Shown: piece by piece, positions 35,430 to 49,053 of the stretch
Numbering within the stretch: the first letter of the stretch is position 1
Layout: every line of letters begins with the position of its first letter
NCBI GenBank assembly: GCA_963989385.1
Contig: OZ022513.1
Coordinates: 20,133,928 to 20,197,927, forward strand
Direction: 5' to 3'
Source: Ctena decussata
Lineage: Eukaryota; Mollusca; Bivalvia; Lucinida; Lucinidae
DNA: 64,000 nucleotides
The notes under the pieces: generated by a model
Told to the model about the DNA's origin: nothing
The model's input: the letters and a program-made list of their open reading frames with translations, nothing else
The model's database searches: none
Position numbers and translations under genes: made by a program

Positions 35430-35539
35430 TTATTGGTATGAGAAGAGCAATAATTGATTACCAGTTTCAGGGTGATTACTGATTAGCCAGCCCTAGAAGT
35501 TGGGGGTGGGGATGTTGATCTTGTTTTTCTGCAGGGCCC

Positions 35540-35625
35540 TTTTCTATCATACAAATTATGTTGGAGCCTCTTACTAGAACTTCCTATTTGAGACTGTTCT
35601 AATGAGGGCCACAACATAAGTTTTT
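35540..35625. mobile_element. worn hairpin MITE core
   Basis: TTATGTTGGAGCCTC and the partner GAGGGCCACAACATAAG face each other. It looks like the centre of the hairpin family with many changes. Confidence 0.35.
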
Positions 35626-35816
35626 GGTCACTTTGGCATTTGTTTACAAACTTACAGAGCTGCTAGTAGGCTTTGGCTAGACTTTGTTATTGTCATTTGT
35701 CTCATATTGGCTGAATATGTTCAGAGAAGATCCACCAACTTTGACACTGAACCACAACTCACTTATCACTGACACACCCCCACCCACTTTGTAGTATTTG
35801 TTGCTTATCTTTTCAG

Positions 35817-35953
35817 TGAGGTATCATGGCTTAACACAGCTGGACAAGGCTTTGGTTTACAGTATCCGAACATTAGCTTACATGCTGTTTCTCGAGATAC
35901 TTCAGCTTTTCCACATGAATGTCTGTATCTAATGGTGGAAGGAAAATTAATAG
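35817..35953 (+). CDS. CLNS1A: CLNS1A (pICln) coding exon 2
   Basis: This 137 nt exon follows a TTTTCAG acceptor and ends before a GTAAGC donor. It encodes the middle of the PH-like domain: EVSWLNTAGQGFGLQYP, NISLHAVSRDTSAF and CLYLMVEGKL. The WL...G.GF...YP.ISLHA.SRD core is the pICln signature (vertebrate WLDGSGLGFSLEYPTISLHA). The phases are 2 to 1 and join both neighbours without a stop. This is the most diagnostic exon of the gene. Confidence 0.93.
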
Positions 35954-38900
35954 GTAAGCTCATTTGTGTCCCTCAGTGACAATTAAAAAGAATAGACAGC
36001 TATCTTAGGAAGACCATTTCTCTAGGCTGAGCTCTTCATTGTCTCAGATGCTCCTTACCATATTTTTTCTTATAAACACACACTATAAAAAGAAGCTTCC
36101 CTCACTTTTTCCTGTGAAAAAGTGGCCAAATTCTACTGAGATAGGCATTAGACCACCATAATCCAGATTTAGGCCCAAGACAGCCGTTAATAGAACTTGT
36201 GAAATTCAATGCTGCATGAGGCAAATTTATTGGCTCACCTGAGCTGAAGGCTCAAAGGTGAGCTTTTAGAATGGCAATGCTCCGTAGTCCGTCCGTCCAC
36301 CATTTTAAAAGGTTTTCTTCTCTGGACAAAGCGGCTGGGCCGATCAAAGCCAAATTTTATATGGAGCCTCCATGGGTTGGGGGAACGAAAGTTTGTTCGG
36401 GGTTTCTGGGTCACATGACCAAGATGGCCGCCAAGCCCAAAAATGGTAAAAACCCTTCAAAAATCTTCTTCTCCAGAACCAAAAAGCCTATGACCTTGAA
36501 AATTGGTATGTAGCATTGGGCATGCAGGCTCATCATACTGTATACAAATGATGACCTTGCGTTGACCTTGACATAATTTATGACACGGTCAACTTTGGTA
36601 CGTTAGGCTTTTATATGGGAAAACACTTAAACAGTGGCTTTCTCAGAACCTTTTTAAGTCTAAGGTACAATACTTGGTATACATTGTCAACTAAATGAAC
36701 AAAATTTAATGAAGATATTATGTCACTAAAGGTCAAGGTCACTCCGTCCGTCCGTCCATCTGTCATCAAGATTTTCAATTGTTTTCTCCTTTGAAACCAC
36801 TGGGCCGATCGAAGCCAAATTTCATATGGAGCTCAGTGGGATGGGGGAACGTAGTTTGTACCCCGGGTCTTGGTCACATGACCAAGATGGACGCCATGCC
36901 CATATATGGTAAAAACCCTTCAAAAATCTTCTTCTCCAGAACCAAAAGGCCTATGACCTTGAAACTCGGTATGTAGCATCGGGCATGTGAGCCCATTATA
37001 GTTTGTACAAATGATGACTTTGCGTTGACCTTGATCTAATTTATGACATTGTCAACTTTGGTACATTAGGCTTTTATATGGGAAAATGCTTAAACAGTGG
37101 ATTTCTCAGAAACTATTTAAGCCTAAGATACAATACTTGGTATACATGGTCAACTAAATGAACTAATGAAGATATTATGTCACTAAAGGTCAAGGTCATT
37201 CCGTCCGTCCATCTGTCGTCAAGATTTTCAAATGTCTTCTCCTCTGAAACCAATGGAATGGGGGAATGAAAGTTTGTACCCGGGGTCTGGGTCACACGAC
37301 CAAGATGGCCGACATGCCCATATATGGTAAAAACCCTTCACAAATCTTCTTCTCCAGAACCAAAAGACCTATGACCTTGAAACTTGGTATGTAGCATCGG
37401 GCATTCGAGCTTATCATAGTTTGTACAAATGATGACCTTGCATTGACCTTGATCTAATTTATGACATTGTCAACTTTGGTACATTAGGCTTTATATGGGA
37501 AAACACTTAAACAGTGGATTTCTCAGAAACTATTTAAGTCTAAGGTACAATACTTGGTATACATGGTCAACTAAACGAACAAATGAAGATTTTATGTCAC
37601 TAAAGGTCAAGGTCTTTGCGTCTGTCCATCTTTAGTCAAAATTTTCAAACATCTTCTCCTCTGAAACCACTGGGCTGATTGAAGTCAAATTTCATATGGA
37701 GGCTCAGTTGGTAGGGGGAACAAAAGTTTGTTCCCAGGGTCTGGGTCACATGACCAAGATGGCCGCCATGCCCATAAATAGTAAAAACCCTTCAAAAATC
37801 TTCTTCTCCAGAACCAAAAGGCCTATGACCTTGAAACTTGGTATGTAGCATAGAGCATGCAGGCCCATCATAGCTTATACAAATGATGACCTTGCAATGA
37901 CCTTGACCTAATTAATGACATGGGCAACTTTGGTATGTTAGGCTTTATATGGGAAAAAGCTTAAACAGTGGATTTCTCAGAAACTATTTAAGTTTAAGAT
38001 ACAATACTAACTAAATGTCACTTAAGCTCAAGGTCATTCTGTCCATTCATCCGTCGTAAAGATTTTCAAAAATCTTTCCCATCTGAAACCACTGGGCTGA
38101 AGCCAAGTTTAATATGGAGTCTTAGTGGGATGGGGGAACGAAAGTTTGTCCCGGGTCTGGGTCACATTACCATAATAGCCACTATGCCCATATATGGTAA
38201 AAACCCTTCAAAAATCTTCTTCTTCGGAACCAAAAGACCTATGACATTGAAACTTGGTATGTAGCATTAGGCATTCAGGATCATCATAGTTTACAAAAAT
38301 GATGACTTTGCGTTGACCTTGACCTAATTTATGACATGGTCAACTTTGGAATGTTAGGCTTTTATATGGGAAAACGCTTAAACAGTGGATTTCTCAGAAA
38401 CTATTTAAGTCTAAGGTAAAGTACTTGGTATATATGGTCAGCTGAATGAACAGATGAAGATATTATGTCACCAAAGGTCAAGACCATTCTGTCCATCTAT
38501 CGGTTGTCAAGATTTTCAAACATCTTCTCCTCTGAAACCACTGGGCCGATTGAAGCCAAATTTCCATAGGAGTCTCAGTTAGATGGGGGAACGAAAGTTT
38601 GTTCCCGGGGTCTGGGTCTCATGACCAAGATGGCCGCCATGCCCATAAATAGTAAAAACCCTTCAAAAATCTTCTTCTCCAGAACCAAAAGGCCTATGAC
38701 CTTGAAACTTGGTATGTAGCATAGAGCATGCGGGCCCATCATAGCTTATACAAATGATGACCTTGCAATGACCTTGACCTAATTAATGACATGGGCAACT
38801 TTGGTATGTTAGGCTTTATATGGGAAAAAGCTTAAACAGTGGATTTCTCAGAAACTATTTAAGTTTAAGATACAATACTAACTAAATGTCACTTAAGCTC

Positions 38901-41008
38901 ATGGTCATTCTGTCCATTCATCCGTCGTAAAGATTTTCAAAAATCTTTCCCATCTGAAACCACTGGGCTGAAGCCAAGTTTAATATGGAGTCTTAGTGGG
39001 ATGGGGGAACGAAAGTTTGTCCCGGTAGATAATATTTTGACCCATATAATATTTTGACCCGGGGTCATTATTTTATGACCCGCGGGTCAAAATATTATTA
39101 TAATATTTTGACCCCCCCTATAATATTTTGACCCGCCCCCATGAAAAAAAATGGAAATAGAGGAAAGTATATGTAACACCTACAGTAACCAAGCAAATAT
39201 CAAATACAATATTAATTCACTGCTCCTCCTCATTTTGAAAAATCTGTAGGGGGGGGGGGGGGTCAAAATATTATAGCTATAATATTATGACCCGCCCCAC
39301 TTGAAATTAAAAGTTTGAATGTTTTGATGGTACTATTCATTTGTTGATATCTGTTATGATAAAATTAAAATTCAAACACCATCAGATTTTCTGTTTCATA
39401 ATTAGAATACTTAAAATACTGACGATGGGCTTGAGTTGGGGGGGGGGGGGGGGGGTCAAAATATTATAGCTATAATATTTTGACCCGCCCCCATGAATTA
39501 AATGGAGATTCAGGACAGTATATGTAAGACTACCAAAATCAAGCATGAAATACAATTACAGTTTACAGCTCCTCCTCATTTAAAAAAATCCAGCTCAGCA
39601 AAGATGTTTGGTTGGGTGGTTGTGGGGGGTGGGGGGGTCAAAATATTATAGCCATAATAATTTGACCCGCCCCACATGAGAGTTAAATAGGTCTTTTGTC
39701 ATTGTTTCACTGGTTTGTTTATAACTATTCTGCTGCTTGAATTAAAAATTTAAATATCATCTGATTGTCTTTCCTATAAGTCTAAGTACTTCATAGGCTA
39801 AAGATGGATCTCATAGAGGGTGGGTCAAAATATTATAGCTATAATATTTTGACCCGCCCCTCTTGAGAGTTAAATAGGCATTCTACCATACTTCTAATGG
39901 TTTCTTTATATCTGTTGTGACAGAATTTAAATAAAAAACACTAGAATGGATAAAATTTGAGATTTCAATACCATCTGATTGCATTTCCTATTGCTATAAG
40001 TCCTTCATATAGTAAAATGGCTCTGAGACAGGGTGGGTCGAAATATAATAGCTATAATATTTCGACCCGCCCCTCTTCAGAGTTTCATAGGCCTTCAGCT
40101 ATAGTTCCACTGGTGTCTTAAGATCAGCTGTGATAACATCTAAATTAAAAACACTATCTGAATGTTAGTCCCAATGTTATAAGACTTCATATGCAAAGGA
40201 AGGGTAAGGGGGTGGGGTTGGGGGTCGAAATATTATAGGTATAATATTTTGACCTGCCCCTCATCAGAGTTAAATAGGTCTTTTGTGGTTGTTTCACTGG
40301 TTTGTTTATCACTATTATGCTAGAATTAAAGATCAAAATATCATCTGATTGTCTTTCCTATAAGTATAAGTACTTCATAGGCTAATGATGGATCTGAGAG
40401 AGGGTGGGTCAAAATATTATAGCTGTAATATTTTGACCCGCCCCTCTTGAGAGTTAAATAGGCCAATTATCATACTTCTTTTGGTTTCTTTAGACCTGTT
40501 GTGACAGAATTGAAATTAAAAACACTCTGTGATTGTCTTTTCCAGAGCTATAAGCCTTCAAATGCAAAGGTTGGGTCTAGTAGGGGGCGGGTCAAAATAT
40601 TATAGCTATATTATATTATTAAGCCTTCAAATGCAAAGGTTAGGTCTACATTCCGCCCCTCACATTTCAACATCATCTGATTGCCTTTCCTATAAGTATA
40701 AGCACTTCATAGGCTAAAGATGGATCTGAGAGAGGGTGGGTCAAAATATTATAGCTATAATATTTTGACCCGCCCCTCTTGAGAGTTAAATGGACCTTTT
40801 ACCATACTTCTTTTGGTTTCTTTATATCTGTTGTGACAAAATCTATATTAAAAACACTATGTGATTGTCATTTCCAGAGGTATAAGCCTTCAAATGCAAA
40901 GGTTGGGTCTAGTAGGGGGCGGGTCAAAATATTATAGCTATAATATTTTGACCCCCCCACTCCTTCAGAGTAAAATATGTCTTCTACCATATTGGCATTG
41001 GTTTTTTT

Positions 41009-43108
41009 AGCTCACCTGAGCCGAAGGCTCAGAGGTGAGCTTATAGGATGGGAGTCGAGCCGTCGTCCGTCCGTCCGTGGGTGCGTGGGTGCGTCAACAC
41101 TTTCAAACATAAATATCTCAGAGACCAGTGGGCCGATCGCAATCAAATTTTATCTGAAGCATCATTTGGGTGGGGGAAAGGCTGCATTAGGTTTTGGTGC
41201 CGATCAGCTCAGAACTCTGGTTTCCATGGCAACAGATAGCCCCCATAGGGTTATAATGGGGAAAACGGCGTCATCACGTTTTCTCGACTGTTTTTGATTA
41301 GATCCTTATCATACTTGCAGGTAATGATGACATACACAAGAGCTTGGATGAGTTCGAAATTTGGTCGGATTCGAGCACAGACTACGGAGTTAGCTGCCCT
41401 TGAGCGTTTGAAAAAAATCCCATAGGGTTATAATGGGGAAAATGGCGTCATCACGTTTTCTCAACTGTTTTTGCTTAGATCCTTATCATACTTGCAGGTA
41501 ATGATGACATACATAAGAGCTTGGATTTGTTCGAAATTTGGCCGGATTCGAGCACAGACTACGGAGTTAGCTGCCCTTGAGCGTTTGAAAAAAATCCCAT
41601 AGGGTTATAATGGAGAAAACAAGGTCATCACATATTTTTAGAAAAACTTTGTCATCGCTCTATTGCCTACATTTCTCAACAGATTTTAAAATAACTTCAC
41701 ACAAATGTAGGGCGTGACAATATCTCGAGCAAGTTCGACTTTCAGGATGCTGCGCCCAAGGTCAAGGTCACTGTGGCTAATTTTAGAAAAACTTTGTCAG
41801 CGCTTTAGCACCTACATTTCCCAATGGATTTTAAAATAACTTCACACAAATGTAGGGCATGACAATATCTCGAGCAAGTTTGACTTTCAGGGTGCTGTGC
41901 CCAAGGTCAAGGTCACTGTGGCTATTTTTAGAAAATCTTTGTCATCGCTCTAGCGCCTACATTTCTGAATGGATTTTAAAATAACTTCACACAAATGTAG
42001 GGCATGACAATATCTCGAGCAAGTTTGACTTTCAGGGTGCTGCGCCCAAGGTCAAGGTCACTGTGGCTATTTTTAGAAAAACTTTGTCATCGCTCTAGCG
42101 CCTACATTTCTCAACGGATTTTGAAATAACTTCACACAAATGTAGGGCATGTCAATATCTCAAGCAAGTTCGACTTTCAGGGTGCTGTGCCCAAGGTCAA
42201 GGTCGCTGTGGCTATTTTTAGAAAAACTTTGTCATCGCCCTAGCACCTTTTTTGAAATAATTTGACACAAATGTAGGGTATGACAATATCTCAAGCAAGT
42301 TCGACTTTCAGGATGCTGTGCCCAAGATCAAGGTCACTGTGGCTATTTTTAGAAAAACTTTGTCATCGCTCTAGCACCTACATTTCTCAACGGATTTTAA
42401 AATGAATTCACACAAATGTAGGGCATGACAATATCTTGAGCAAGTTTGACTTTCAGGGTGCTGCAATCAAGGTTTTTGATTAGATCCTTATCATACTTGC
42501 AGGTAATGATGACATACATAAGAGCTTGGATGAGTTCGAAATTTGGCCAGATTCGAGCACAGACTATGGAGTTAACTGCCCTTGAGCGTTTGAAAAAAAT
42601 CCCATAGTCTTATAATGGAGAAAACAACGTCATCACATTTTCATTTATCATCGGATCCTCTTCATACTTGCAGGTAATGAGGATATGCATAAAAGCTTGG
42701 ATTAGTTAGCATTTCGGCTAGATCCCACCACTGACTATGGAGTACCTGCCCTGAGCATCCAAAAAATCAATGTCGCCACTTTTTCTTGGTTTCTACTGAT
42801 CTGATCCTTTTCAAACTTGCAGGTAATGAGGAAATGCATAATATCTTAAATAAGTTCAAATTTTGGCCAGATCAGGCCAACCACTATGAAGTTAGCTGCC
42901 CTTGACAGCTCTGTCTATTGTGCTCTTGATCGGATACTTTTTAAACTTGCATATATTAGATGAGGGCATACATAATGTTTTGGATGAGTTTAATTTTCAG
43001 CCTGATTGGACCACTGACTGTGGAGTTAGCTGCCCTTGAGCATCTTAAATATCCCTATAGGTTTACAATGTCTCTCAGGTGAGCAATTGTTGCCCTTTGG
43101 GCTACTTG
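41009..43108 (+). mobile_element. pearl-like element inserted in the palindrome element (first)
   Basis: It starts AGCTCACCTGAGCCGAAGG and ends in a hairpin with GGGCTACTTG. Inside are two tandem sets: an early set with ACTTGCAGGTAATGATGAC, and about six units of roughly 145 bases with CCAAGGTCAAGGTCACTG and CACAAATGTAGGGC between 41630 and 42470. The flanks (GGCATTGG then T-run; TTTATATCTATTG) join to the uninterrupted text at 43836-43862, which gives a clean empty site. Confidence 0.8.
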
Positions 43109-43210
43109 TTTATATCTATTGTGATAGAATTTGAGATTTTTAATACCATCTGATTGTGTTTCCTATTGTTATTAGTACTTCACATAGTAAACACGGCTCT
43201 GAGACAGGGC

Positions 43211-45831
43211 GGGTCAAAATATAATAGCTATAATATTTTGACCCGCCCCTCTTCAGAGTTACATAGGCCTTCAGCTATAGTTCCACTGGTGTCTTAAGAT
43301 CAGCTGTGATAACATTTAAATCAAAATTACTATCTGATTATTAGTCCCAATAATATAAGACTTCATATGCAATGATGGGTCAGGGGTTTAAAGGGGGGGG
43401 GGGTCGAAATATTATAGCTATAATATTTTGACCCGCCCCTCACAAGAGTTTATTAGGTCTTTTGGCATTATTTCACTAGTTTGTTTATCACTGTTCTACT
43501 AGAATTAAAAATTTCAGTATCATCTGATTGTCTTTCCTATAAGTATAAGTACTTCATAGGCTAAAGATGGATCTGAGAGAGGCTGGGTCAAAATATTATA
43601 GCTATAATATTTTGACCCGCCCCTCTTGAAAGTTAAATAGACCATTTACCATACTTCTATTGGTTTGTTTATATCTGTTGTGACAGAATTGAAATTAAAA
43701 ACACTATGTGATTGTCATTTCCAGAGCTATAAGCCTTCAAATGCAAAGTATGGGTCTAGGAGGGGGCGGGTCGAAATATTATAGCTATAATATTTTGACC
43801 CCTCCCCTCAGAGTAAAATATGTCTTCTACCATATTGGCATTGGTTTGTTTATATCTATTGTGATAGAATTTGAGATTTAGATACCATCTGATTGCATTT
43901 CCTTTTGTTATTAGTACTTCACATAGTAAAGATGGCTCTGAGACAGGGCGGGTCAAAATATAATAGCTATAATATTTTGACCCGCCCCTCTTCAGAGTTA
44001 CATAGGTCATCAGCTATAGTTCCACTGGTGTCTTAAGATCAGCTGTGACAACATTTAAATCAAAAATACTATCTGATTGTTAGTCCCAATAATACAAGAC
44101 TTCATATGCAGTGATGGGTCAGGGGTTTGAGGGTGGGGGGGTAGAAATATTATAGCTATAATACTTTGATGTGCCCCTCACGGGAGTTTATTAGGTCTTT
44201 TGTTGTTATTTCACTAGTTTGTTTATCACTGTTCTACTAGAATTAAAAATTTCAATATCATCTGATTGTCTTTCCTATAAGTGTAAGTACTTCATAGGCT
44301 AAAGATGGATCTGAGAGAGGCTGGGTCAAAATATTATAGCTATAATATTTTGACCTGCTCCTCTTGAAAGTTAAATAGACCATTTACCATACTTCTATTG
44401 GTTTCTTTATATCTGTTGTGACAGAATCTAAATTAACAACACTATGTGATTGTCATTTCCAGAGCTATAAGCCTTCATATGCAAAGGATGGGACTAGGAG
44501 GGGGCGGGTCGAAATATTATAGCTATAATATTTTGACCCCCCCCCCTTCAGAGTAAAATATGTCTTCTACCATATTGGCATTGGTTTGTTTATATCTATT
44601 GTGATAGAATTTGAGATTTAGATACCATCTGATTGCATTTCCTATTGTTATTAGTACTTCACATAGTAAAGATGGCTCTGAGACAGGGCGGGTCAAAATA
44701 TAATAGCTATAATATTTTGACCCGCCCCTCTTCAGAGTTACAGAGGTCATCAGCTATAGTTCCACTGGTGTCTTGAGATCAGCTGTGATAACCTTTAAAT
44801 CAAAAATACTATCTGATTGTTAGTCCCAATGTTATAAGACTTCATATGCAATGATGGGTCAGGGGTTTGGGGGGAAGGGGGTTGAAATATTATAGCTATA
44901 ATATTTTGACCCGCCCCTCACAAGAGTTTATTAGGTCTTTTGTCGTCATTTCACTAGTTTGTTTATCACTGTTCTACTAGAATTAAAAATTTCAATATCA
45001 TCTGATTGTCTTTCCTATAAGTATAAGTACTTCATAGGCTAAAGATGGATCTGAGAGAGGGTGGGTCAAAATATTATAGCTATAATATTTTGACCCGCCC
45101 CTCTTGAAAGTTAAATAGACCATTTACCATACTTCTATTGGTTTGTTTATATCTGTCGTGACAGAATCTAAATTAACAACACTATGTGATTGTCATTTTC
45201 CAGAGCTATAAGCCTGCATATGCAAAGGATGAGACTAGGAGGGGGTGGGTCGAAATATTATAGCTATAATATTTTGACCCCCCCCCTCCCCCCCCACAGA
45301 GTAAAATATGTCTTCTACCATATTGGCATTGGTTTTTTATATCTATTGTGATAGAATTTGAGATTTAGATACCATCTGATTGCATTTCCTATTGTTATTA
45401 GTACTTCACATAGTAAAGATGGCTCTGAGACAGGGCGGGTCGAAATATAATAGCTATTTTTTGACCCGCCCCTCTTCAGAGTTACATAGGTCTTCAGCTA
45501 TAGTTCCACTGGTGTCTTAAGATCAGCTGTGATAACATTAAATCAAAAATACTATCTGATTGTTAGTCCCAATGTTATAAGACTTTGTATGCGAAGGTCG
45601 GGTCAGGTGTTGGGGGTCAAAATACTATAGCTATAATATTTTGACCCACCCCTCACGACAGTTGAATAGGTCTTTTGTCCTTGTTTCACTAGTTTGTTTA
45701 TCACTATTCTACTTGAACTAAAAATTTCAATATCATCTGATTGTCTTTCCTATAAGTATAAGTATTTCATAGGCTAAAGATGGATCTGAGAGTGGGTGGG
45801 TCAAAATATTATAGCTATAATATTTTGACCC
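43211..45831 (+). repeat. four-monomer higher-order satellite inside the palindrome element
   Basis: Each monomer is one 34 bp palindrome plus about 150 bp of spacer. Four spacer types recur in the same order. They can be told by the text before each palindrome: GCTCTGAGACAGGGC, GATGGGTCAGGGGTTT, GATGGATCTGAGAGAGG, and a run ending CTAGGAGGGGGC. Like monomers are 739, 740 and 747 bases apart (43211, 43950, 44690, 45437). The same order is seen in a degraded form at 40035-40954. This is the layout of a higher-order satellite. Confidence 0.85.
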
Positions 45832-47110
45832 CCCCCTCCCCCCCACTCATGTCCATTTTTAGCCTATGAAGTACTTAGACTTATAGGAAAGACAATCAGA
45901 TGATATTTAAATTTTTAATTCAAGCAGAATAGTTATTTACAAACCAGTGAAACAACGACAAAAGACATCTTTAACTCTCATGTGGGGCGGGTCATAATAT
46001 TATAGCTATAATATTTTGACCCCCCTCCCCCAACCCACCCACCAACCCCACTAACAGATTTTTCAAAATTAGGATGAGCAGCGTATTAATATTGTATTTG
46101 ATATTTGCTTGGTTCTTGTAGGTCTTGTATAAACTTTCCTTTATATCAATTTTATTTCATGGGCGGGGGTCAAAATATTATTGCTATAGTACCATGAAAA
46201 CATTAAAACTTTTAATTTCAAGTGGGGTGGGTTATAATATTATAGCTATAATATTTTGACCCCCACCCCCACCCCTCACCCACCTAACAGATTTTTCAAA
46301 TTGAGGATGAGCAGAGAAATTAATATTGTATTTGATATTTGCTTGGTTCTTGTAGGTCTTGCATAAACTTTCCTTTATTTCCATTTTTTTTTCATGGGGG
46401 CAGGTCAAAATATTATAGTTATAATATATTGACCCCCCTCCCCTCCCCCTGCCACTCATGTCCATCTTTAGCCTATGAAGTACTTAGACTTATAGGAAAG
46501 ACAATCAGATGATATTTAAATTTTTAATTCAAGCAGAATAGTTATTAACAAACCAGTGAAACAACGACAAAAGACCTATTTAACTCTCATGTGGGGCGGG
46601 TCAAATTATTATAGCTATAATATTTTGACCCCCCCACCCACCCCTACTCCCAGCCAACCAAACAACTATTAAAATTTTTAATTTTAAATGAGGAGGAGCT
46701 GTAAACTGTAATTGTATTTCATGCTTGATTATGGTAGTCTTACGTATACTGTCCTGAATCTCCATTTAATTCATGGGGGCGGGTCAAAATATTATAGCTA
46801 TAATATTTTGACCCCCCCCACACCCCCACTCACGCCCATCATCAGTATTTTAGTATTCTAATTATGGAACGGAAAATCTGATGGTGTTTGAATTTTAATT
46901 TTATCATTACAGATATTAACAAATGAATAGTACCACGAAACCATTAAAACTTTTAATTTCCAGTGGGGCGGGTCATTATATTATAGCTATAATATTTTGA
47001 CCCCCCCCTACAGATTTTTCAAAATGAGGAGGAGCAGCGAATTAATATTGTATTTGATATTTGCTTGGTTACTGTAGGTGTTACATATACTTTCCTCAAT
47101 TTTCATTTTT

Positions 47111-49053
47111 AGCTCACCTGAGCACGAAGTGCTCAAGGTGAGGTATTGTGATCGGTCTTTGTCCGTCGTCCGTCGTCCGTTGTCCGGCGTCAACTTTTGC
47201 TTTAAACGACTTCTTCTCCAAAATTGCTGGACGGATTTCGAAATAATTTCACAGAAATGTTCCTTGGGGGACTCTCTACCAAAATTGCTCAAATCTTTCC
47301 GCTCCGCTGAACAATATGGCCGCCAGAGCTAAAAATAGAAAAACCTTTAAACGACTTCTCCTCCAAAATTGCTGGGCAGATTTTGAAATAATTTCACAGA
47401 AATGTTCCTTAAGAGACCCTCTACCAAAATTGCTCAAACGGTTCCGCTCCGCTGAACAATATGGCCGCCAGAGCTAAAAATAGAAAAACCTTTAAACGAC
47501 TTCTTCTCCAAAACTGCTGGGCCGATTTTGAAATAATTTCACAGAAATGTTTCTTAGGAGACCCTCTACCAAAATTGCTCAAACGGTTCCGCTCCGCTGA
47601 ACAATATGGCCGCCAGAGCTAAAAATAGAAAAACCTTTAAACAACTTCTTCTCCAAAACTGCTGGGCCGATTTTAAAATAATTTCACAGGAATGTTCCTT
47701 AGGAGACCCTCTACCTAAATTGCTCAAACGGTTTTGCTCCGCTGAACAATATGGCCGCCAGAGCTAAAAATAGAAAAACTTTTAAACGACTTCGACTCCA
47801 AAACTGCTGGGCTGATTTTGAAATAATTTCACAGAAATGTTCCTTAGGAGATCCTCTACCAAAATTGCTCAAATGGTTCTGCTCCACTGAACAATATGGC
47901 CGCCAGAGCTAAAAATAGAAAAACCTTTAAACGACTTCTCCTACAAAACTGCTGGGCCGATTTTGAAATAATTTCACAGAAATTTTCCTTAGGAGACCCT
48001 CTACTAAAATTGCTCAAAAAGTTCCGCTCTGCTGAACAATATGGCCACCAGAGCTAAAAATAGAAAAAAGCTTTAAACATCATCGTCTCTGAAGCCAATG
48101 GCTTGATTTCAAAAAAAATTTACAGAAATGTTTGACTCATGGTCCTGAACAAAAATTGCTAAAACGGTTCCACTCCGCTGAACAAAATGGCCGCCAGAGC
48201 TAAAAATAGAAATAACTCTTAGAATGACACAGAGGACACAGTTATGATCCAATCATCTTGAAACTTTGTCGGAATGTTTATCTAAATGAAATCTAAACCA
48301 TCTTTGAAACTGAGTCATGTGGGGTCAAAAACTAGGTCACTGGGTCAAATCTTAGAAAAACCTTGTGCACACTGCAGCAGGCACAGTTATGATCCAATCT
48401 TCATGAAACTTTGTCAGAATGTTTATTTATATAAAATCTAGGCCACATTTGAATCTGAGTCTTGTGGGGTCAAAAACTAGGTCAAATCTTAGAAAAACCT
48501 TGTGTACACTCTAGAGGGCACAGTTATGATCCAATCTACGTGAAACATTGTCAGAATGTTTATATTCATGAAATCTATACCAGATTTGAAAATGGGCCAT
48601 GTCAGGTCAAAAACTAGGTCACTAGGTCAGTTCTTAGAAAAACAGTGTGAACGCTTTAGAGGACACAGTTTAGTTCTAATCTTCATGAGACTTTGTCAGA
48701 ATGTTTGTCTCCAGCAAATCTGGACCAAGGGTGCAACTTGGTCATGTTGGGTCAAAAAGTAGGTCACTAGGTTAAACCTTAGAAAAACATTGTTTACGCT
48801 CTAGAGGGCACAGTTTTGATAACTTTGTCAGAATGTTCATATCCAAGACATCTAGACCAGGTTTGAAACTGGGTCTTGTGGAGTCAAAATCTAGGTCATT
48901 AGGTTAAATCTTATAAAAACCTTAGGTACACAATAAAGGGTTCATTTTCCATTTAATTTTTGTGGAACTCTGTCTGTCGGTCATATGGATGTCTCTAAGG
49001 TTAAGTTCACAGGAAATTCAGGTGAGCGATCCAGGGCCATCGTGGCCCTCTTG
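47111..49053 (+). mobile_element. pearl-like element inserted in the palindrome element (second)
   Basis: It starts AGCTCACCTGAGCACGAAG and ends in the hairpin GGGCCATCGTGGCCC followed by TCTTG. About seven units of roughly 144 bases (TTAAACGACTTCTTCTCC, CAATATGGCCGCCAGAGC) occupy 47200-48200. A second set (CACAGTTATGATCCAATC) fills 48200-48960. It lies in a T-run; the uninterrupted equivalent is near 46376-46400. Confidence 0.8.

Larger units (their letters stand above)
30378..35816 (+). other. CLNS1A intron 1
   Basis: This 5.4 kb intron contains a TIR element (31305-32303), a decayed LINE with a 320 bp direct duplication (33721-34860), a TIR MITE (35153-35429) and a worn hairpin MITE (35540-35625). 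I see nothing gene-like at 30511-31304 or 32304-33720. Two tracts near 33175-33270 and 33555-33665 share phrases such as CCAGGTA with GAGAC and may be remnants of one repeat. Confidence 0.7.

Noticed and set aside
43756..44010. 84-codon minus-strand frame, repeated at 44523-44750
   Set aside because: It is only the translation of the satellite monomers; it repeats with the 740-base period and shows no domain.
43211..45831. Geminivirus/circovirus-type origin, because of an AT-rich loop with TAATATT between GC stems
   Set aside because: The exact nonanucleotide with the terminal AC is absent, the motif is a full palindrome with no loop, and no Rep gene is nearby.
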